A stretch of DNA of 47,388 bases, taken from the NCBI GenBank assembly GCA_026399435.1, contig JAPLQX010000020.1, forward strand, positions 1 through 47,388, in the 5' to 3' direction. The notes beneath the pieces are model-generated. The model was not told the origin of the DNA. It saw only the letters and a program-made list of their open reading frames with translations, and did no database searches. The first letter of the stretch is position 1. Each line of letters begins with the position of its first letter. The translations under genes were made by a program, and so were the position numbers. This DNA comes from Rhodocyclales bacterium (lineage in GTDB: Bacteria; Pseudomonadota; Gammaproteobacteria; Burkholderiales; Rhodocyclaceae). Positions 28,211 to 35,237 of this stretch are shown piece after piece.

Positions 28211-29149
28211 ATGGAGTCTCGTAGCGCTCGTCTGCAGAAAATCAGAAAGCTGGCACTGCTGCTGACGGCATTGTCATTTCTGATCCTCCTGATCAGCGCC
28301 TACATCCGCCTGAGCGGCGCCGGCCTCGACTGCAGCCCGTGGCCCCACTGCTACGGCCAGTTGCTGGTCGGCGGACCGTATCAGCACAGCGACGCGGCGC
28401 GCATCCTGCACCGCGTCGTGGCGTCATCGGCGCTGCTGCTCGGCTTCGTCCTGGTCTGGCAATGCCTGCGCCCGCAGCGGATCGAGCCGGCGGCGCGGTA
28501 TGCCACCGTCCTGCTGGTATTGATGATCGTGCTTACCTTTGTCGGGCTTTGGAGTTCCGACCCGCATCGGGTGTGGACCAGCTTCTTCAACATGCTCGGC
28601 GGCGCCGGCCTGGTCCTGCTCTCGTGGCGCACGGTGCTGGCCGCCGGCATCGAGCAAGCGCCTTCGTCCCGCCGCCGTCCCGCCGCGCTGCTGCATGCGG
28701 GGCTGGGCACCCTGGCGCTGACGATGGCGCTGGGCGCCCTGATCGGCGCACGCTACGCGGCGATCGCCTGCCCCTTCCTGCCCGGCTGCATCGACGCTTC
28801 CTGGCCCGCGCCCGCAGGCTGGAGCGCGCTCAATCCTTTCACCCGCGTGGCCGTTGCGGCATCGATGGGCGATGACGGCGGGGTTGCGCTGCACTTGCTG
28901 CACCGCTACTGCGCCGTCGCGACCCTGCTGCTGCTCGGCCTCGGTGGCCTGCGGGCGCTGGCGCAGCCGGCATCCCGGCAAAGTGCGGCCCTGCTGATGG
29001 CGCTGCTGCTGGTCCAGGTCGCACTGGGCGTCCTGACCGTGCTGAGCGGCCTCAGTCTCCGCCTCGCGATTGCGCATAGCATCTGCGCCGCGGCGCTGCT
29101 GGCAGTCGGCATGCAGGTGCTGATCCGGGTCAAGACAGCGCCTGCCTGA
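28211..29149 (+). CDS. CtaA/COX15 family heme A synthase-like protein
   Basis: CtaA oxidises the heme O methyl group to make heme A for cytochrome oxidase. The 312-residue protein has eight predicted helices and the conserved ILISAYIRLSGAGLDCSPWPHCYG start, ARILHRVVAS and LHLLHRYCAV, which hold heme-ligating His residues. It is somewhat shorter than typical members. It is not beside cox genes here but behind a DUF4126 gene. The ATG at 28211 is taken; a GTG at 28205 is in frame. Confidence 0.85.
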   Translation: MESRSARLQKIRKLALLLTALSFLILLISAYIRLSGAGLDCSPWPHCYGQLLVGGPYQHSDAARILHRVVASSALLLGFVLVWQCLRPQRIEPAARYATVLLVLMIVLTFVGLWSSDPHRVWTSFFNMLGGAGLVLLSWRTVLAAGIEQAPSSRRRPAALLHAGLGTLALTMALGALIGARYAAIACPFLPGCIDASWPAPAGWSALNPFTRVAVAASMGDDGGVALHLLHRYCAVATLLLLGLGGLRALAQPASRQSAALLMALLLVQVALGVLTVLSGLSLRLAIAHSICAAALLAVGMQVLIRVKTAPA

Positions 29150-29326
29150 GGCCGGTGCCGGCATCGCGGCCGGCCGCCGCGTGCAGGCGAAAAATCGCCG
29201 TGTTGCCATCCGCTACGGCGAGGAGAGCGTCTCTTGCTCGACCGCCTTGTAGCGCAGTTGCTTCATCAGCGCCGGCTCTCCTCTCGAATGCTGCACCGCA
29301 AGATGTCAGGGGACATGTCGGGGGCA

Positions 29327-29356
29327 TTGACTACGGCGTCATAAGCTGCCTATCAT
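29327..29356 (+). promoter_or_regulatory. Sigma-70 promoter of the hydrolase operon
   Basis: TTGACT and TATCAT are spaced 18 bases, 33 bases before the hydrolase ATG. Both boxes match the consensus in 5 of 6 positions. Confidence 0.6.
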
Positions 29357-29389
29357 GCAAAGCTCAAGCTACTGGAAAAGGAGCTGATC

Positions 29390-30838
29390 ATGCCGCAGGT
29401 ATTGATCGTTCATGGCTGGAGCGACACCTCCGAGTCCTTCCTTCCGCTGGCCAGGTTCCTCGCCGCGAATAACTACCAGGCACAGACGCTCTGGCTCGGC
29501 GACTACATTTCCATGGAAGATGATGTTCGGGTCCAGGACGTTGCGATCCGGATGGCGGAAGTCATCGAGCAGCGAATCCATACCGGCGAACTCAAGGCCC
29601 CATTCGACATGATCGTGCACAGCACGGGCGGCCTGGTCGCGCGCGCCTGGCTGACCACCCGCTATCGCGGAAAAATGGCCGACTGCCCGGTCAAGCGCCT
29701 GGTCATGCTGGCGCCGGCCAACTTCGGATCGAAGCTGGCGGCAACGGGCAAGAGCATGCTCGGGCGCCTGGTCAAGGGCCTCAAGCACGGATTCCACACC
29801 GGAACCTCGATGCTGAACGACCTCGAATTGTCCAGCCCCTTCCAGTGGGAACTGGCGCAGCGCGACGTCCTGATTGCGCCCGGCGGGGATACGCACAGCT
29901 ATTACGGCGAGAACGGCGTGCTGCCCTTCGTGATTGTCGGCACGCGCGGCTACACCGGGCTGCTGCGCCAGATCGCCAACGAAGACGGCAGCGACGGCAC
30001 GGTCCGGGTCTGCGCCGCGAACCTCAATGCGCGCGGCGTGACCATCGATTTTCGCGAGACGGATCCGGACAGGATGATGACGACATGGGGAAGCCGGCTC
30101 GAATGCGAGGTGCCGCTCGCCGTGCTGCCGACCCGCACCCACGGCTCCATCGTCGATCCGGATCGCGCCGACGGCGCCAATGATGACGGCTTCAACGAGA
30201 CAGATGCCGAGAAACGGCAGCTCGGCCAGTTGATCCTGCGGGCGCTCGGCTGCGATGGGATCGCAAGCTACAAGAAGATCCTGGAGGAATGGAACGACAT
30301 CAGCGAGGCCACCGCGCAGCGCGCCAAGGCCGATCCGGACAGCCCGACTGCCGAGTCCTTCCACCAGTACATGCAGGTCAATGCCTATGTCGTCGATGAC
30401 CACGGCAAGCCGGTTCCCGACTACTTCCTCGAGTTCTTCTCGAACCGCGACAAGGCGGACGACGACGCCAATGTCTACCTGCACGCGAATGTCCTCGAAG
30501 ACGTGAAGAAGAACACGCAGAGCGAGGCCCTGCGCAACCTCTATTTCGACCGCACCGACCTGGTCGATGGTTACTACCCGAGATTTCCAGCGGGAGCCAA
30601 CCCGGTGCTCTACATGTCGGTATATGCCGCCGCGCCGGGTGCCAACGTCAGCTACTTCGCGCCGGACGATCCGGCTGCGCAGGGCATGGTGCCGATACAT
30701 CTGGAGGGCGACGCCACCAAGCGCTGGCTGCGGCACAACTGCACCCATTTCGTCCAGATCATCCTGCCGCGGCGGCCCGGCGAAAAGGTCTTCCGCCTGA
30801 TCGACTACCCGAACTGGACGCCGCCGCCCTGGAGTTGA
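29390..30838 (+). CDS. Lipase-like alpha/beta hydrolase with C-terminal domain
   Basis: The 482-residue protein has an N-terminal alpha/beta hydrolase domain: VLIVHGWSDTSESF (oxyanion region, residues 4-17), nucleophile Ser78 in IVHSTGGLVARAW and a late acid in DGSDGTVRVCAANLN (near 200); the His of TRTHGSIVDP is a likely third member of the triad. From about residue 310 a second domain of beta character follows, ending in an aromatic/Pro-rich tail. There is no signal peptide. Phospholipases and PGAP1-like lipases share this first domain. AAGGAGC precedes the ATG. Two genes for an exported and a membrane protein follow; no secretion-system gene is in the window. The substrate is unknown. Confidence 0.75.
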   Translation: MPQVLIVHGWSDTSESFLPLARFLAANNYQAQTLWLGDYISMEDDVRVQDVAIRMAEVIEQRIHTGELKAPFDMIVHSTGGLVARAWLTTRYRGKMADCPVKRLVMLAPANFGSKLAATGKSMLGRLVKGLKHGFHTGTSMLNDLELSSPFQWELAQRDVLIAPGGDTHSYYGENGVLPFVIVGTRGYTGLLRQIANEDGSDGTVRVCAANLNARGVTIDFRETDPDRMMTTWGSRLECEVPLAVLPTRTHGSIVDPDRADGANDDGFNETDAEKRQLGQLILRALGCDGIASYKKILEEWNDISEATAQRAKADPDSPTAESFHQYMQVNAYVVDDHGKPVPDYFLEFFSNRDKADDDANVYLHANVLEDVKKNTQSEALRNLYFDRTDLVDGYYPRFPAGANPVLYMSVYAAAPGANVSYFAPDDPAAQGMVPIHLEGDATKRWLRHNCTHFVQIILPRRPGEKVFRLIDYPNWTPPPWS

Positions 30839-30898
30839 GGGTTCGAAAATTCGCCGTTCCGGCCGCTTCGCGGCGGAAGGACGGCATAAGGAGGGAAC

Positions 30899-31351
30899 AT
30901 GGATATCGTTAGCTTGAAGACTGCCGGGCGGAAATTCGGCCGGGCGGCGGTCGGCATCGCCGCAATGTGCGCGCTGCAGGCGGTCGCGCAACAGCAGGTG
31001 CCCGCCCAGATGCAGAAGCTGGATCCGTCAGCATGGAAGCAGACGATTCCGGGAATCAACGCGCAGGACATACCCGGCAGTTCGCCAAAGCCCGTGCCCG
31101 CGATCATGCCGGGAAGCAAATCGCAGGTCGCCTCGATGATGCCTGGCTACGTTTTCGACGATTGCGGCCTGAGCGAGGTCAGCGCCGTCGAACTGCAGGC
31201 GGTCCGCGCCAGCATCCTTGCCGCGCTGGGGAGCAACAGCGCGGGCGTGGCCAGTTTCACCATTGCGGAGAAGCAGATCCCGGCAGCCTGCACCAGGAAG
31301 CGTGCCGCCTACTATCTTCGCGCCATCGCACAGATCCAGTCCGCAAAATGA
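30899..31351 (+). CDS. Small exported protein of the hydrolase operon
   Basis: I do not recognise the family. The 150-residue protein has a signal peptide (RAAVGIAAMCALQAVA, cleavage near residue 30), a Pro/Lys/Gln-rich middle, then a compact C-terminal part with two cysteines (DDCGLSEVSAVELQAVRAS and IPAACTRKRAAYYL) that could form a disulfide. AAGGAGG precedes the ATG. It overlaps the next gene by 4 bases, so the two products are probably made in step, and it starts 60 bases behind the hydrolase. Confidence 0.65.
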   Translation: MDIVSLKTAGRKFGRAAVGIAAMCALQAVAQQQVPAQMQKLDPSAWKQTIPGINAQDIPGSSPKPVPAIMPGSKSQVASMMPGYVFDDCGLSEVSAVELQAVRASILAALGSNSAGVASFTIAEKQIPAACTRKRAAYYLRAIAQIQSAK

Positions 31352-32034
31352 GCGCCCGTCATCCTGGCCACGCGGTGGCAGTCGTGCTCGGCATCCTGAT
31401 CTTCCTGGCCGCGCCGATCGACGCATCCGCCCAGGAAGGCACCGCCAAGCCTTTCGACTTCGGTTCCCTCGTCGAAAAGCAGGCGACGCCCAAGCCGCCT
31501 TCCGTTCCGGCGCCGGGCCCCTGCAACGAAGTCACCGACGAGGCACGCCATGCCTGCGCGCGGTTGCAGAAGGCAGCCTACGATCACCAGTCCTGGATGC
31601 TGGAATACCGGCAAAAGGCCTTCGAGGCGCACCACGTCTACACGATCATCGTGTTCGCGATCGTCTGCGGCATGGTCCTGCTCGGCATGTATCTTTCCTA
31701 CAAGGAGTTCGCCATCGGCGCCGCGCGGCGCCAGAGGCTGATCGAGCGGCTGGTGCAACGGTTTAGGCGTCCGGCCGGCGGGAAGGCGGACGACGCCAAG
31801 GCGGGCAGCGATCAGGAACAGTCTGTCGAGGAACAAGCCGCAGCGGCGACGGCCCTGGAGATCGGCACCTCGGGCGTCAAGGTCACATCGCAGGTGCTCG
31901 GCGTGATCGTGCTGGTGGTCTCGATGGGCTTCTTCTATCTCTACCTCAAGACCGTTTACCCGATCCAGGAATCCAACGCGCCGTCAGTCGCCGCCGCAAC
32001 ATCGGCATCGGTAGGCGCCGCCGAGCAGAAATAG
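31348..32034 (+). CDS. Membrane protein of the hydrolase operon
   Basis: The 228-residue protein has an N-terminal signal sequence (AVAVVLGILIFLAAPIDASAQ), a periplasmic part of about 75 residues with two cysteines (PCNEVTDEARHACARLQ), a transmembrane helix at about 95-115 (YTIIVFAIVCGMVLLGMYLSY), a charged cytoplasmic stretch with many Glu, Ala, Lys, and a second helix near 185-205 (VLGVIVLVVSMGFFYLYLKT) with a short tail. I cannot name a family. Coupling by ATGA to the exported protein upstream suggests the two interact at the membrane. The first copy of the 25-bp repeat starts 6 bases after its stop. Confidence 0.65.
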   Translation: MSARHPGHAVAVVLGILIFLAAPIDASAQEGTAKPFDFGSLVEKQATPKPPSVPAPGPCNEVTDEARHACARLQKAAYDHQSWMLEYRQKAFEAHHVYTIIVFAIVCGMVLLGMYLSYKEFAIGAARRQRLIERLVQRFRRPAGGKADDAKAGSDQEQSVEEQAAAATALEIGTSGVKVTSQVLGVIVLVVSMGFFYLYLKTVYPIQESNAPSVAAATSASVGAAEQK

Positions 32035-32040
32035 CCGCAA

Positions 32041-32066
32041 TCGCCGTGTCGCCAGCGCCGACTTTT
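32041..32066 (+). repeat. Dispersed 25-bp repeat, copy 1
   Basis: This copy contains the core CGCCAGCGCCGACTTT preceded by TCGCCGTGT. It begins 6 bases after the stop codon of the membrane protein gene. Perfect further copies are at 33365 and 36013, diverged ones at 32938 and 34177, all on this strand. Confidence 0.8.
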
Positions 32067-32093
32067 AGAGCTGCTGGCCGCGGCATTGCCGAC

Positions 32094-32111
32094 TATGCCA
32101 AGAGTGGCATA
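32094..32111 (+). promoter_or_regulatory. Palindromic operator before an orphan antitoxin
   Basis: TATGCCA-AGAG-TGGCATA is a 7-bp perfect inverted repeat, overlapping a TATATT -10-like box at 32110-32115. Its position fits autoregulation by the HTH antitoxin encoded downstream. Confidence 0.55.
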
Positions 32112-32149
32112 TATTGATGGCAATTGAGCAATCACGAGAAACCACTGAT

Positions 32150-32497
32150 ATGACCCGCAAGACCAGCAAACCCAAAATCGACTACGAAGTCAGTTCCGGC
32201 AATGTCTACGCCGATATCGGTTTTGCCGATTCGGCCGAGATGCTGGCCAAGGCAAGGATAGTGAGCGAGATCAGTCGCATCATTCAGGCACGCAAGCTGA
32301 CCCAGACCAAGGCGGCAGAACTGCTGGGTATCGATCAGCCCAAGGTGTCCGCGCTGCTGCGCGGGCAATTCCATGGCTATTCCCAGGGAAGGCTGATCGG
32401 TTTTCTGACCAAGCTCGGCATGGATGTCGAGATCGTGGTGCGGCCTAAGGCCAAAAAGCGGCAAACAGCTGGACTGGTTTCGGTGGTTTTTGCGTGA
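32150..32497 (+). CDS. Orphan HigA-type (HTH_37) antitoxin
   Basis: The 115-residue protein has the family opening NVYADIGFADSAEMLAKA and an XRE helix-turn-helix (RKLTQTKAAELLGIDQPKVSALLRG), ending with LVSVVFA. It closely resembles the antitoxin at 35600-35920 of a complete pair, but here no toxin gene precedes it: the space upstream holds only the palindrome and the repeat. So it is an orphan, perhaps a relic of a lost module or an anti-addiction copy. The ATG at 32150 is preferred; an ATG at 32117 is in frame. Confidence 0.78.
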   Translation: MTRKTSKPKIDYEVSSGNVYADIGFADSAEMLAKARIVSEISRIIQARKLTQTKAAELLGIDQPKVSALLRGQFHGYSQGRLIGFLTKLGMDVEIVVRPKAKKRQTAGLVSVVFA

Positions 32498-32551
32498 TGC
32501 CAGCGGGCTACTGCTTGATCGGCTCGGAACACATTCGACACTGCCCTACAG

Positions 32552-32617
32552 TTCGGGCGCCTGACCTTCGACTTCGAAGGTCAGGACGCCGTGCTGGTGG
32601 ACTATCGGGACTATCAC
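32552..32617 (+). pseudogene. C-terminal relic of a HigB toxin
   Basis: The frame read from 32552 gives FGRLTFDFEGQDAVLVDYRDYH, in 20-residue pieces matching the last strand pair and the DYxDYH end of HigB toxins (RVTFRFEDGDAY...VDYxDYH). Nothing resembling the first 70 residues of HigB is found upstream, and the normal stop after DYH is absent. The intact higA follows 13 bases later, the native spacing for a higBA pair. Confidence 0.7.
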
Positions 32618-32630
32618 CAGGAGCAAAGAG

Positions 32631-32924
32631 ATGACGCGCATGTACAACCCGCCCCATCCCGGCGAAGTTCTGAGGGATGGCGTATCCACCGGTACCGGCA
32701 TCACCGTGACCGACTTCGCCCGGCGCATCGGCGTCACCCGGGTGACGCTCTCGAACGTGCTGAACGGCAAGAACGGTATCAGCGCCGACATGGCGGTGCG
32801 CCTCGCCGCCGCGCTCAGCGGCAGCGCGGAATCCTGGCTGCACATGCAGGCCCAGTACGATCTTGCGGCTTCCGAGAAGGTCCTGGAAGGTGGTGGCGAA
32901 GATCGAGCCGCTGGATATGACTGA
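32631..32924 (+). CDS. higA: HigA/VapI family antitoxin
   Basis: The 97-residue protein begins MTRMYNPPHPGEVLRDG, the classic HigA start, with the helix-turn-helix ITVTDFARRIGVTRVTLSNVLNGKNGIS and the conserved SADMAVRLAAALSGSAESWLHMQAQYDL. HigA binds and silences the HigB ribonuclease and represses the operon. Here its toxin is reduced to a short 3' relic directly upstream, so the antitoxin stands alone. An AGGAGCAAAGAG ribosome binding site precedes the ATG. A diverged repeat copy follows its stop by 14 bases. Confidence 0.85.
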   Translation: MTRMYNPPHPGEVLRDGVSTGTGITVTDFARRIGVTRVTLSNVLNGKNGISADMAVRLAAALSGSAESWLHMQAQYDLAASEKVLEGGGEDRAAGYD

Positions 32925-32937
32925 AGCGACGGCCTGA

Positions 32938-32962
32938 TCGCCGTATCACCAGCACCGACTTT
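32938..32962 (+). repeat. Dispersed 25-bp repeat, copy 2 (diverged)
   Basis: This copy differs from the perfect copies at 3 of 25 positions (ATCACCAGCACCGACTTT core). It follows the higA stop by 14 bases and is preceded by GCGACGGCCT, related to the flank of other copies. Confidence 0.7.
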
Positions 32963-33040
32963 CAGAAGCCCGCCGCCAGTCGTCGCGGACGATTTGCGCC
33001 CTGGCTCGGGTCCACATAACTTGGTCATCGGAGATACGCC

Positions 33041-33295
33041 ATGAATGCCTGGTCCGTGCAAGACGCGAAAGCCCGTTTCAGCGAACTGCTGGATACCTGC
33101 GTCAGCGAAGGCCCGCAGGTTGTAACGCGGCGCGGTGTGGAAACGGCCGTGCTGGTTCCCATCGCTGAATGGAAACGGCTGCGCGACGCGGCGCGCCCGT
33201 CGCTGAAGCAACTGCTGCTGTCCGCCTCCACGCGGTCGAACCTCACGCTGCCCATACGAGGCAGGGCGACACGCCGGTTCGTACTGGAGCTTTGA
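33041..33295 (+). CDS. Phd/YefM-family antitoxin without visible toxin
   Basis: The 84-residue protein starts with the typical WSVQDAKARFSELLD and continues with PQVVTRRGVETAVLVPIAEWKRL, the Phd DNA-binding fold. The C-terminal part (ARPSLKQLLLSAS, then LPIRGRATRRF) is the usual toxin-wrapping tail of antitoxins paired with PIN toxins. No toxin gene follows: the next 70 bases are non-coding and then a perfect repeat copy appears. It is therefore an orphan antitoxin. A weak GGAGATA site precedes the ATG. Confidence 0.8.
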   Translation: MNAWSVQDAKARFSELLDTCVSEGPQVVTRRGVETAVLVPIAEWKRLRDAARPSLKQLLLSASTRSNLTLPIRGRATRRFVLEL

Positions 33296-33364
33296 CGTCG
33301 CGCGGTATCTGGGCAGCACCAACGACATTTCGGGGTTGGGCAAGCCGTGTTCGCGCCGGCCTCA

Positions 33365-33389
33365 TCGCCGTGTCGCCAGCGCCGACTTT
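33365..33389 (+). repeat. Dispersed 25-bp repeat, copy 3
   Basis: This copy is identical to copies at 32041 and 36013 over 25 bases. It is preceded by GCGCCGGCCTCA, so a GC-rich imperfect hairpin ending in ACTTT can form (GCGCCGGC with GCCAGCGC). It lies 70 bases after the Phd stop. Confidence 0.8.
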
Positions 33390-33424
33390 CCGCCGGCGAT
33401 CGTGATCAAGGTCGAGCTGGGCTG

Positions 33425-33453
33425 TCGACACAATTAATCCAATGGATTAGTAT
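33425..33453 (+). promoter_or_regulatory. Promoter and palindromic operator of a RelE/NadS module
   Basis: TCGACA (33425-33430) and TAGTAT (33448-33453) are spaced 17 bases. A palindrome TAATCCA-A-TGGATTA (33435-33449) covers the spacer and part of the -10 box, fit for repression by the antitoxin. The -10 box ends only 6 bases before the toxin ATG at 33460, so transcription should start at or next to that ATG. Confidence 0.65.
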
Positions 33454-33459
33454 CCGCCC

Positions 33460-33801
33460 ATGCTGGTCACCGTTGCCGAACTGCCGGAATACATCCGTTG
33501 CGCCGAGCGTTTGCTTTCCGAGGTCGAGCGCAAGGACGTAATCGACTATCTCTCGGCGCAGCCGAAGGCGGGCGATCTGATGCAGGGCACCGGCGGTGTT
33601 CGCAAGCTGCGCTGGGCGCGCGGCGGCAAGGGCAAGAGTGGTGGGGTGCGGGTGATCTACTACTTTCACAGCGACCGCATCCCGCTCTATTTGCTGACAA
33701 TGTTCAGCAAAGGCGAAAAGGACAATTTGAGCAAGGCGGAACGCAACGAGTTGGCCGAACTGGTCGGTCTGTTCAAGAATCTGGCAGGAGGCGAGAAATG
33801 A
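33460..33801 (+). CDS. RelE/HigB-type toxin (PF06296-like)
   Basis: The 113-residue protein reads like the RelE/HigB2 class: an N-terminal helix (LPEYIRCAERLLSEVERKDVIDYLSA), the central GGVRKLRWARGGKGKSGGVRVIYYF block with the basic residues expected for mRNA cleavage on the ribosome, and YLLTMFSKGEKDNLSKAERNEL at the end. It overlaps the antitoxin gene by 4 bases (ATGA). The order toxin then antitoxin is usual for this class. No ribosome binding site can be seen and the promoter lies so close that the mRNA is probably leaderless. Confidence 0.88.
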   Translation: MLVTVAELPEYIRCAERLLSEVERKDVIDYLSAQPKAGDLMQGTGGVRKLRWARGGKGKSGGVRVIYYFHSDRIPLYLLTMFSKGEKDNLSKAERNELAELVGLFKNLAGGEK

Positions 33802-34088
33802 GCAAGGCATTCGCAAGCATCAAGCAGGGGTTGCAGGAAGCCATCGCGCATCAGCAGGGCAGGCAAGCGGGCGTAAAGCTCCATGTGCCGCCGCAGGTCG
33901 ACGTCAAGGAAGTGCGTCGCCTCACAGGTCTGACCCAGGCGGAATTCGCCGCCCGGTTCGCGATCAGCCTGGGCACGCTGCGCCATTGGGAACGCGGCGA
34001 TCGTACGCCGCGAGGCACGGCACTGGTCCTGCTGAACATCATTGCGAAAGAACCGAAGACCGTCCTGCGTGCCCTGGAAGCCGCCTGA
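33798..34088 (+). CDS. NadS/HigA-type antitoxin partner
   Basis: The 96-residue protein has an N-terminal toxin-binding part (MSKAFASIKQGLQEAIAHQQG) and a helix-turn-helix (VKEVRRLTGLTQAEFAARFAISLGTLRHWERG) followed by RTPRGTALVLLNIIAKEP, as in the NadS family paired with RelE-type toxins. It should neutralise the toxin upstream and repress the operon at the TAATCCA palindrome. GGAGGCGAG before the ATG at 33798 is a good ribosome binding site. The long duplicated repeat follows 18 bases after the stop. Confidence 0.88.
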   Translation: MSKAFASIKQGLQEAIAHQQGRQAGVKLHVPPQVDVKEVRRLTGLTQAEFAARFAISLGTLRHWERGDRTPRGTALVLLNIIAKEPKTVLRALEAA

Positions 34089-34105
34089 CTGCCCTCGCGC
34101 CGGCC

Positions 34106-34201
34106 GTCACCGGCAGGCCCGTGGCTCCGTCAGGGTTTCACATTCCTCCGCCCCGGGCCTGCCGGCGCCGGCCTGACCGCCGTGCCGCCGGCGCCGATTT
34201 T
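34106..34201. repeat. Long hairpin repeat, copy A, ending in a 25-bp repeat variant
   Basis: Bases 34106-34165 are identical to 35944-36003 (60 of 60). They include the arms TCACCGGCAGGCCC and GGGCCTGCCGG around a 34-base loop. The following stretch to 34201 is a diverged copy of the 25-bp repeat and forms CGGCGCCGGC / GCCGGCGCCG plus ATTTTT, which would work as an intrinsic terminator between the antitoxin gene and the convergent permease gene. Confidence 0.85.
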
Positions 34202-34214
34202 TCGATCATCCTTT

Positions 34215-35099
34215 TCAGGCCAGGGCCGCGCGCAGCCGCGGCCACAGCAGGTTGAGCGCCAGGCCCGCCATCACCAACGCGGCGGCCGCCAGCTTCCAGG
34301 CCGGCAGCGATTCGTCCAGCCACAGCGCAGCGCCGCCCATACCGAACACCGGCACCAGCAAAGCCATCGGCGTGATCGTGGCCGCCGGGTGCTTGGCCAG
34401 CAGCCAGCCCCAGGCCGCGTAGCCGAAGAGCGAATTGCCCCAGGACTGGTAGGCCACCGCGGCCCAGGTCGACGCGTCAGCCGCCCGCAGCGCGGCCGAG
34501 ATCGCGTCCCAGCCTTCGACGAACAGCGAGAGCGCAATCAGCGGCGGCACGGCAAAGGCGCTGGACCAGACCACGTAGGCGACCATGTTGGCCGGGGCGC
34601 CCCGTATCGCGGCGATGTTGCCGCCGGCCCACGCCAGCGCCGCCATCAGCACCAGCAGCAAGCCGAGCGGCGTCGTGCTGCCGTCGGTATGCAGGATGAT
34701 GACGGCGAGTCCCGCCGCGGCGAGCAGCAGGGCGAACCACTGGAAGCGGCGCACCCGTTCGCCGGCGAGGCGCATCGAGAGGCCGATGGTGAAGAACACC
34801 TGGACCTGGATCACCAGCGAGGCAAGGCCCGGCGAGATATGGCCGTTCATGGCGACATAGAGCAAGCCGAACTGACCGACCCCGATCAGCAAACCATAGA
34901 GTGCGAGGTTGCCCAGGCGCACGGCCGGACGCGCAACGAAGAACATGGCGGGAATCAGCACCAGGCCGAAGCGCAAGGCCGCAAACAGAAGCGGCGGCAG
35001 ATGCCCGAGAGCGAGCTTGATGACCACGAAATTGCTGCCCCAGACGCCGACCACGGCGAGCGCGAGCAGGAAGTGTCGCAAGGGAAGGGCGGCGGGCAT
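34215..35099 (-). CDS. EamA-family (DMT superfamily) permease
   Basis: The 294-residue protein has ten predicted transmembrane helices in two EamA halves, with the typical first-helix motif LLALAVVGVWGSNFVVIKLAL and the second-half start LLVLMAALAWAGGNIAAIRG. These carriers export small metabolites such as amino acids; the substrate is not readable. The ATG at 35099 (MPAALPLRH) was chosen because upstream residues show no family similarity. It sits between two toxin-antitoxin modules and faces both with its ends: its 3' end meets repeat copy A and its 5' end is divergent from the next module. Confidence 0.82.
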   Translation of the reverse strand: MPAALPLRHFLLALAVVGVWGSNFVVIKLALGHLPPLLFAALRFGLVLIPAMFFVARPAVRLGNLALYGLLIGVGQFGLLYVAMNGHISPGLASLVIQVQVFFTIGLSMRLAGERVRRFQWFALLLAAAGLAVIILHTDGSTTPLGLLLVLMAALAWAGGNIAAIRGAPANMVAYVVWSSAFAVPPLIALSLFVEGWDAISAALRAADASTWAAVAYQSWGNSLFGYAAWGWLLAKHPAATITPMALLVPVFGMGGAALWLDESLPAWKLAAAALVMAGLALNLLWPRLRAALA

Positions 35100-35212
35100 G
35101 CGGCGATTGTCGCATGGGGGGCAAGTCGAACCGGGTCGCTTCGGTTTCAAGTCTGCTTGAACGGCTCGAAACAGGTCCAAAACCGTCTCGTGAGTCTGCA
35201 AAAGTGCGGGTC

Positions 35213-35231
35213 ATACCCATTTGGGTATAAT
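35213..35231 (+). promoter_or_regulatory. Promoter and operator of a Gp49-like/HTH_37 module
   Basis: ATACCCA-TT-TGGGTAT (35213-35228) is a perfect palindrome, overlapping a consensus -10 box TATAAT (35226-35231). No good -35 box is seen. The -10 box ends 6 bases before the toxin ATG at 35238, again suggesting a leaderless mRNA, and the operator would let the antitoxin block the promoter directly. Confidence 0.65.
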
Positions 35232-35237
35232 GAGCAC

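Noticed and set aside
34182..35237. Long open frame joined in front of the Gp49-like toxin
   Set aside because: It is antisense to the permease gene; the toxin has its own promoter and ATG at 35238.
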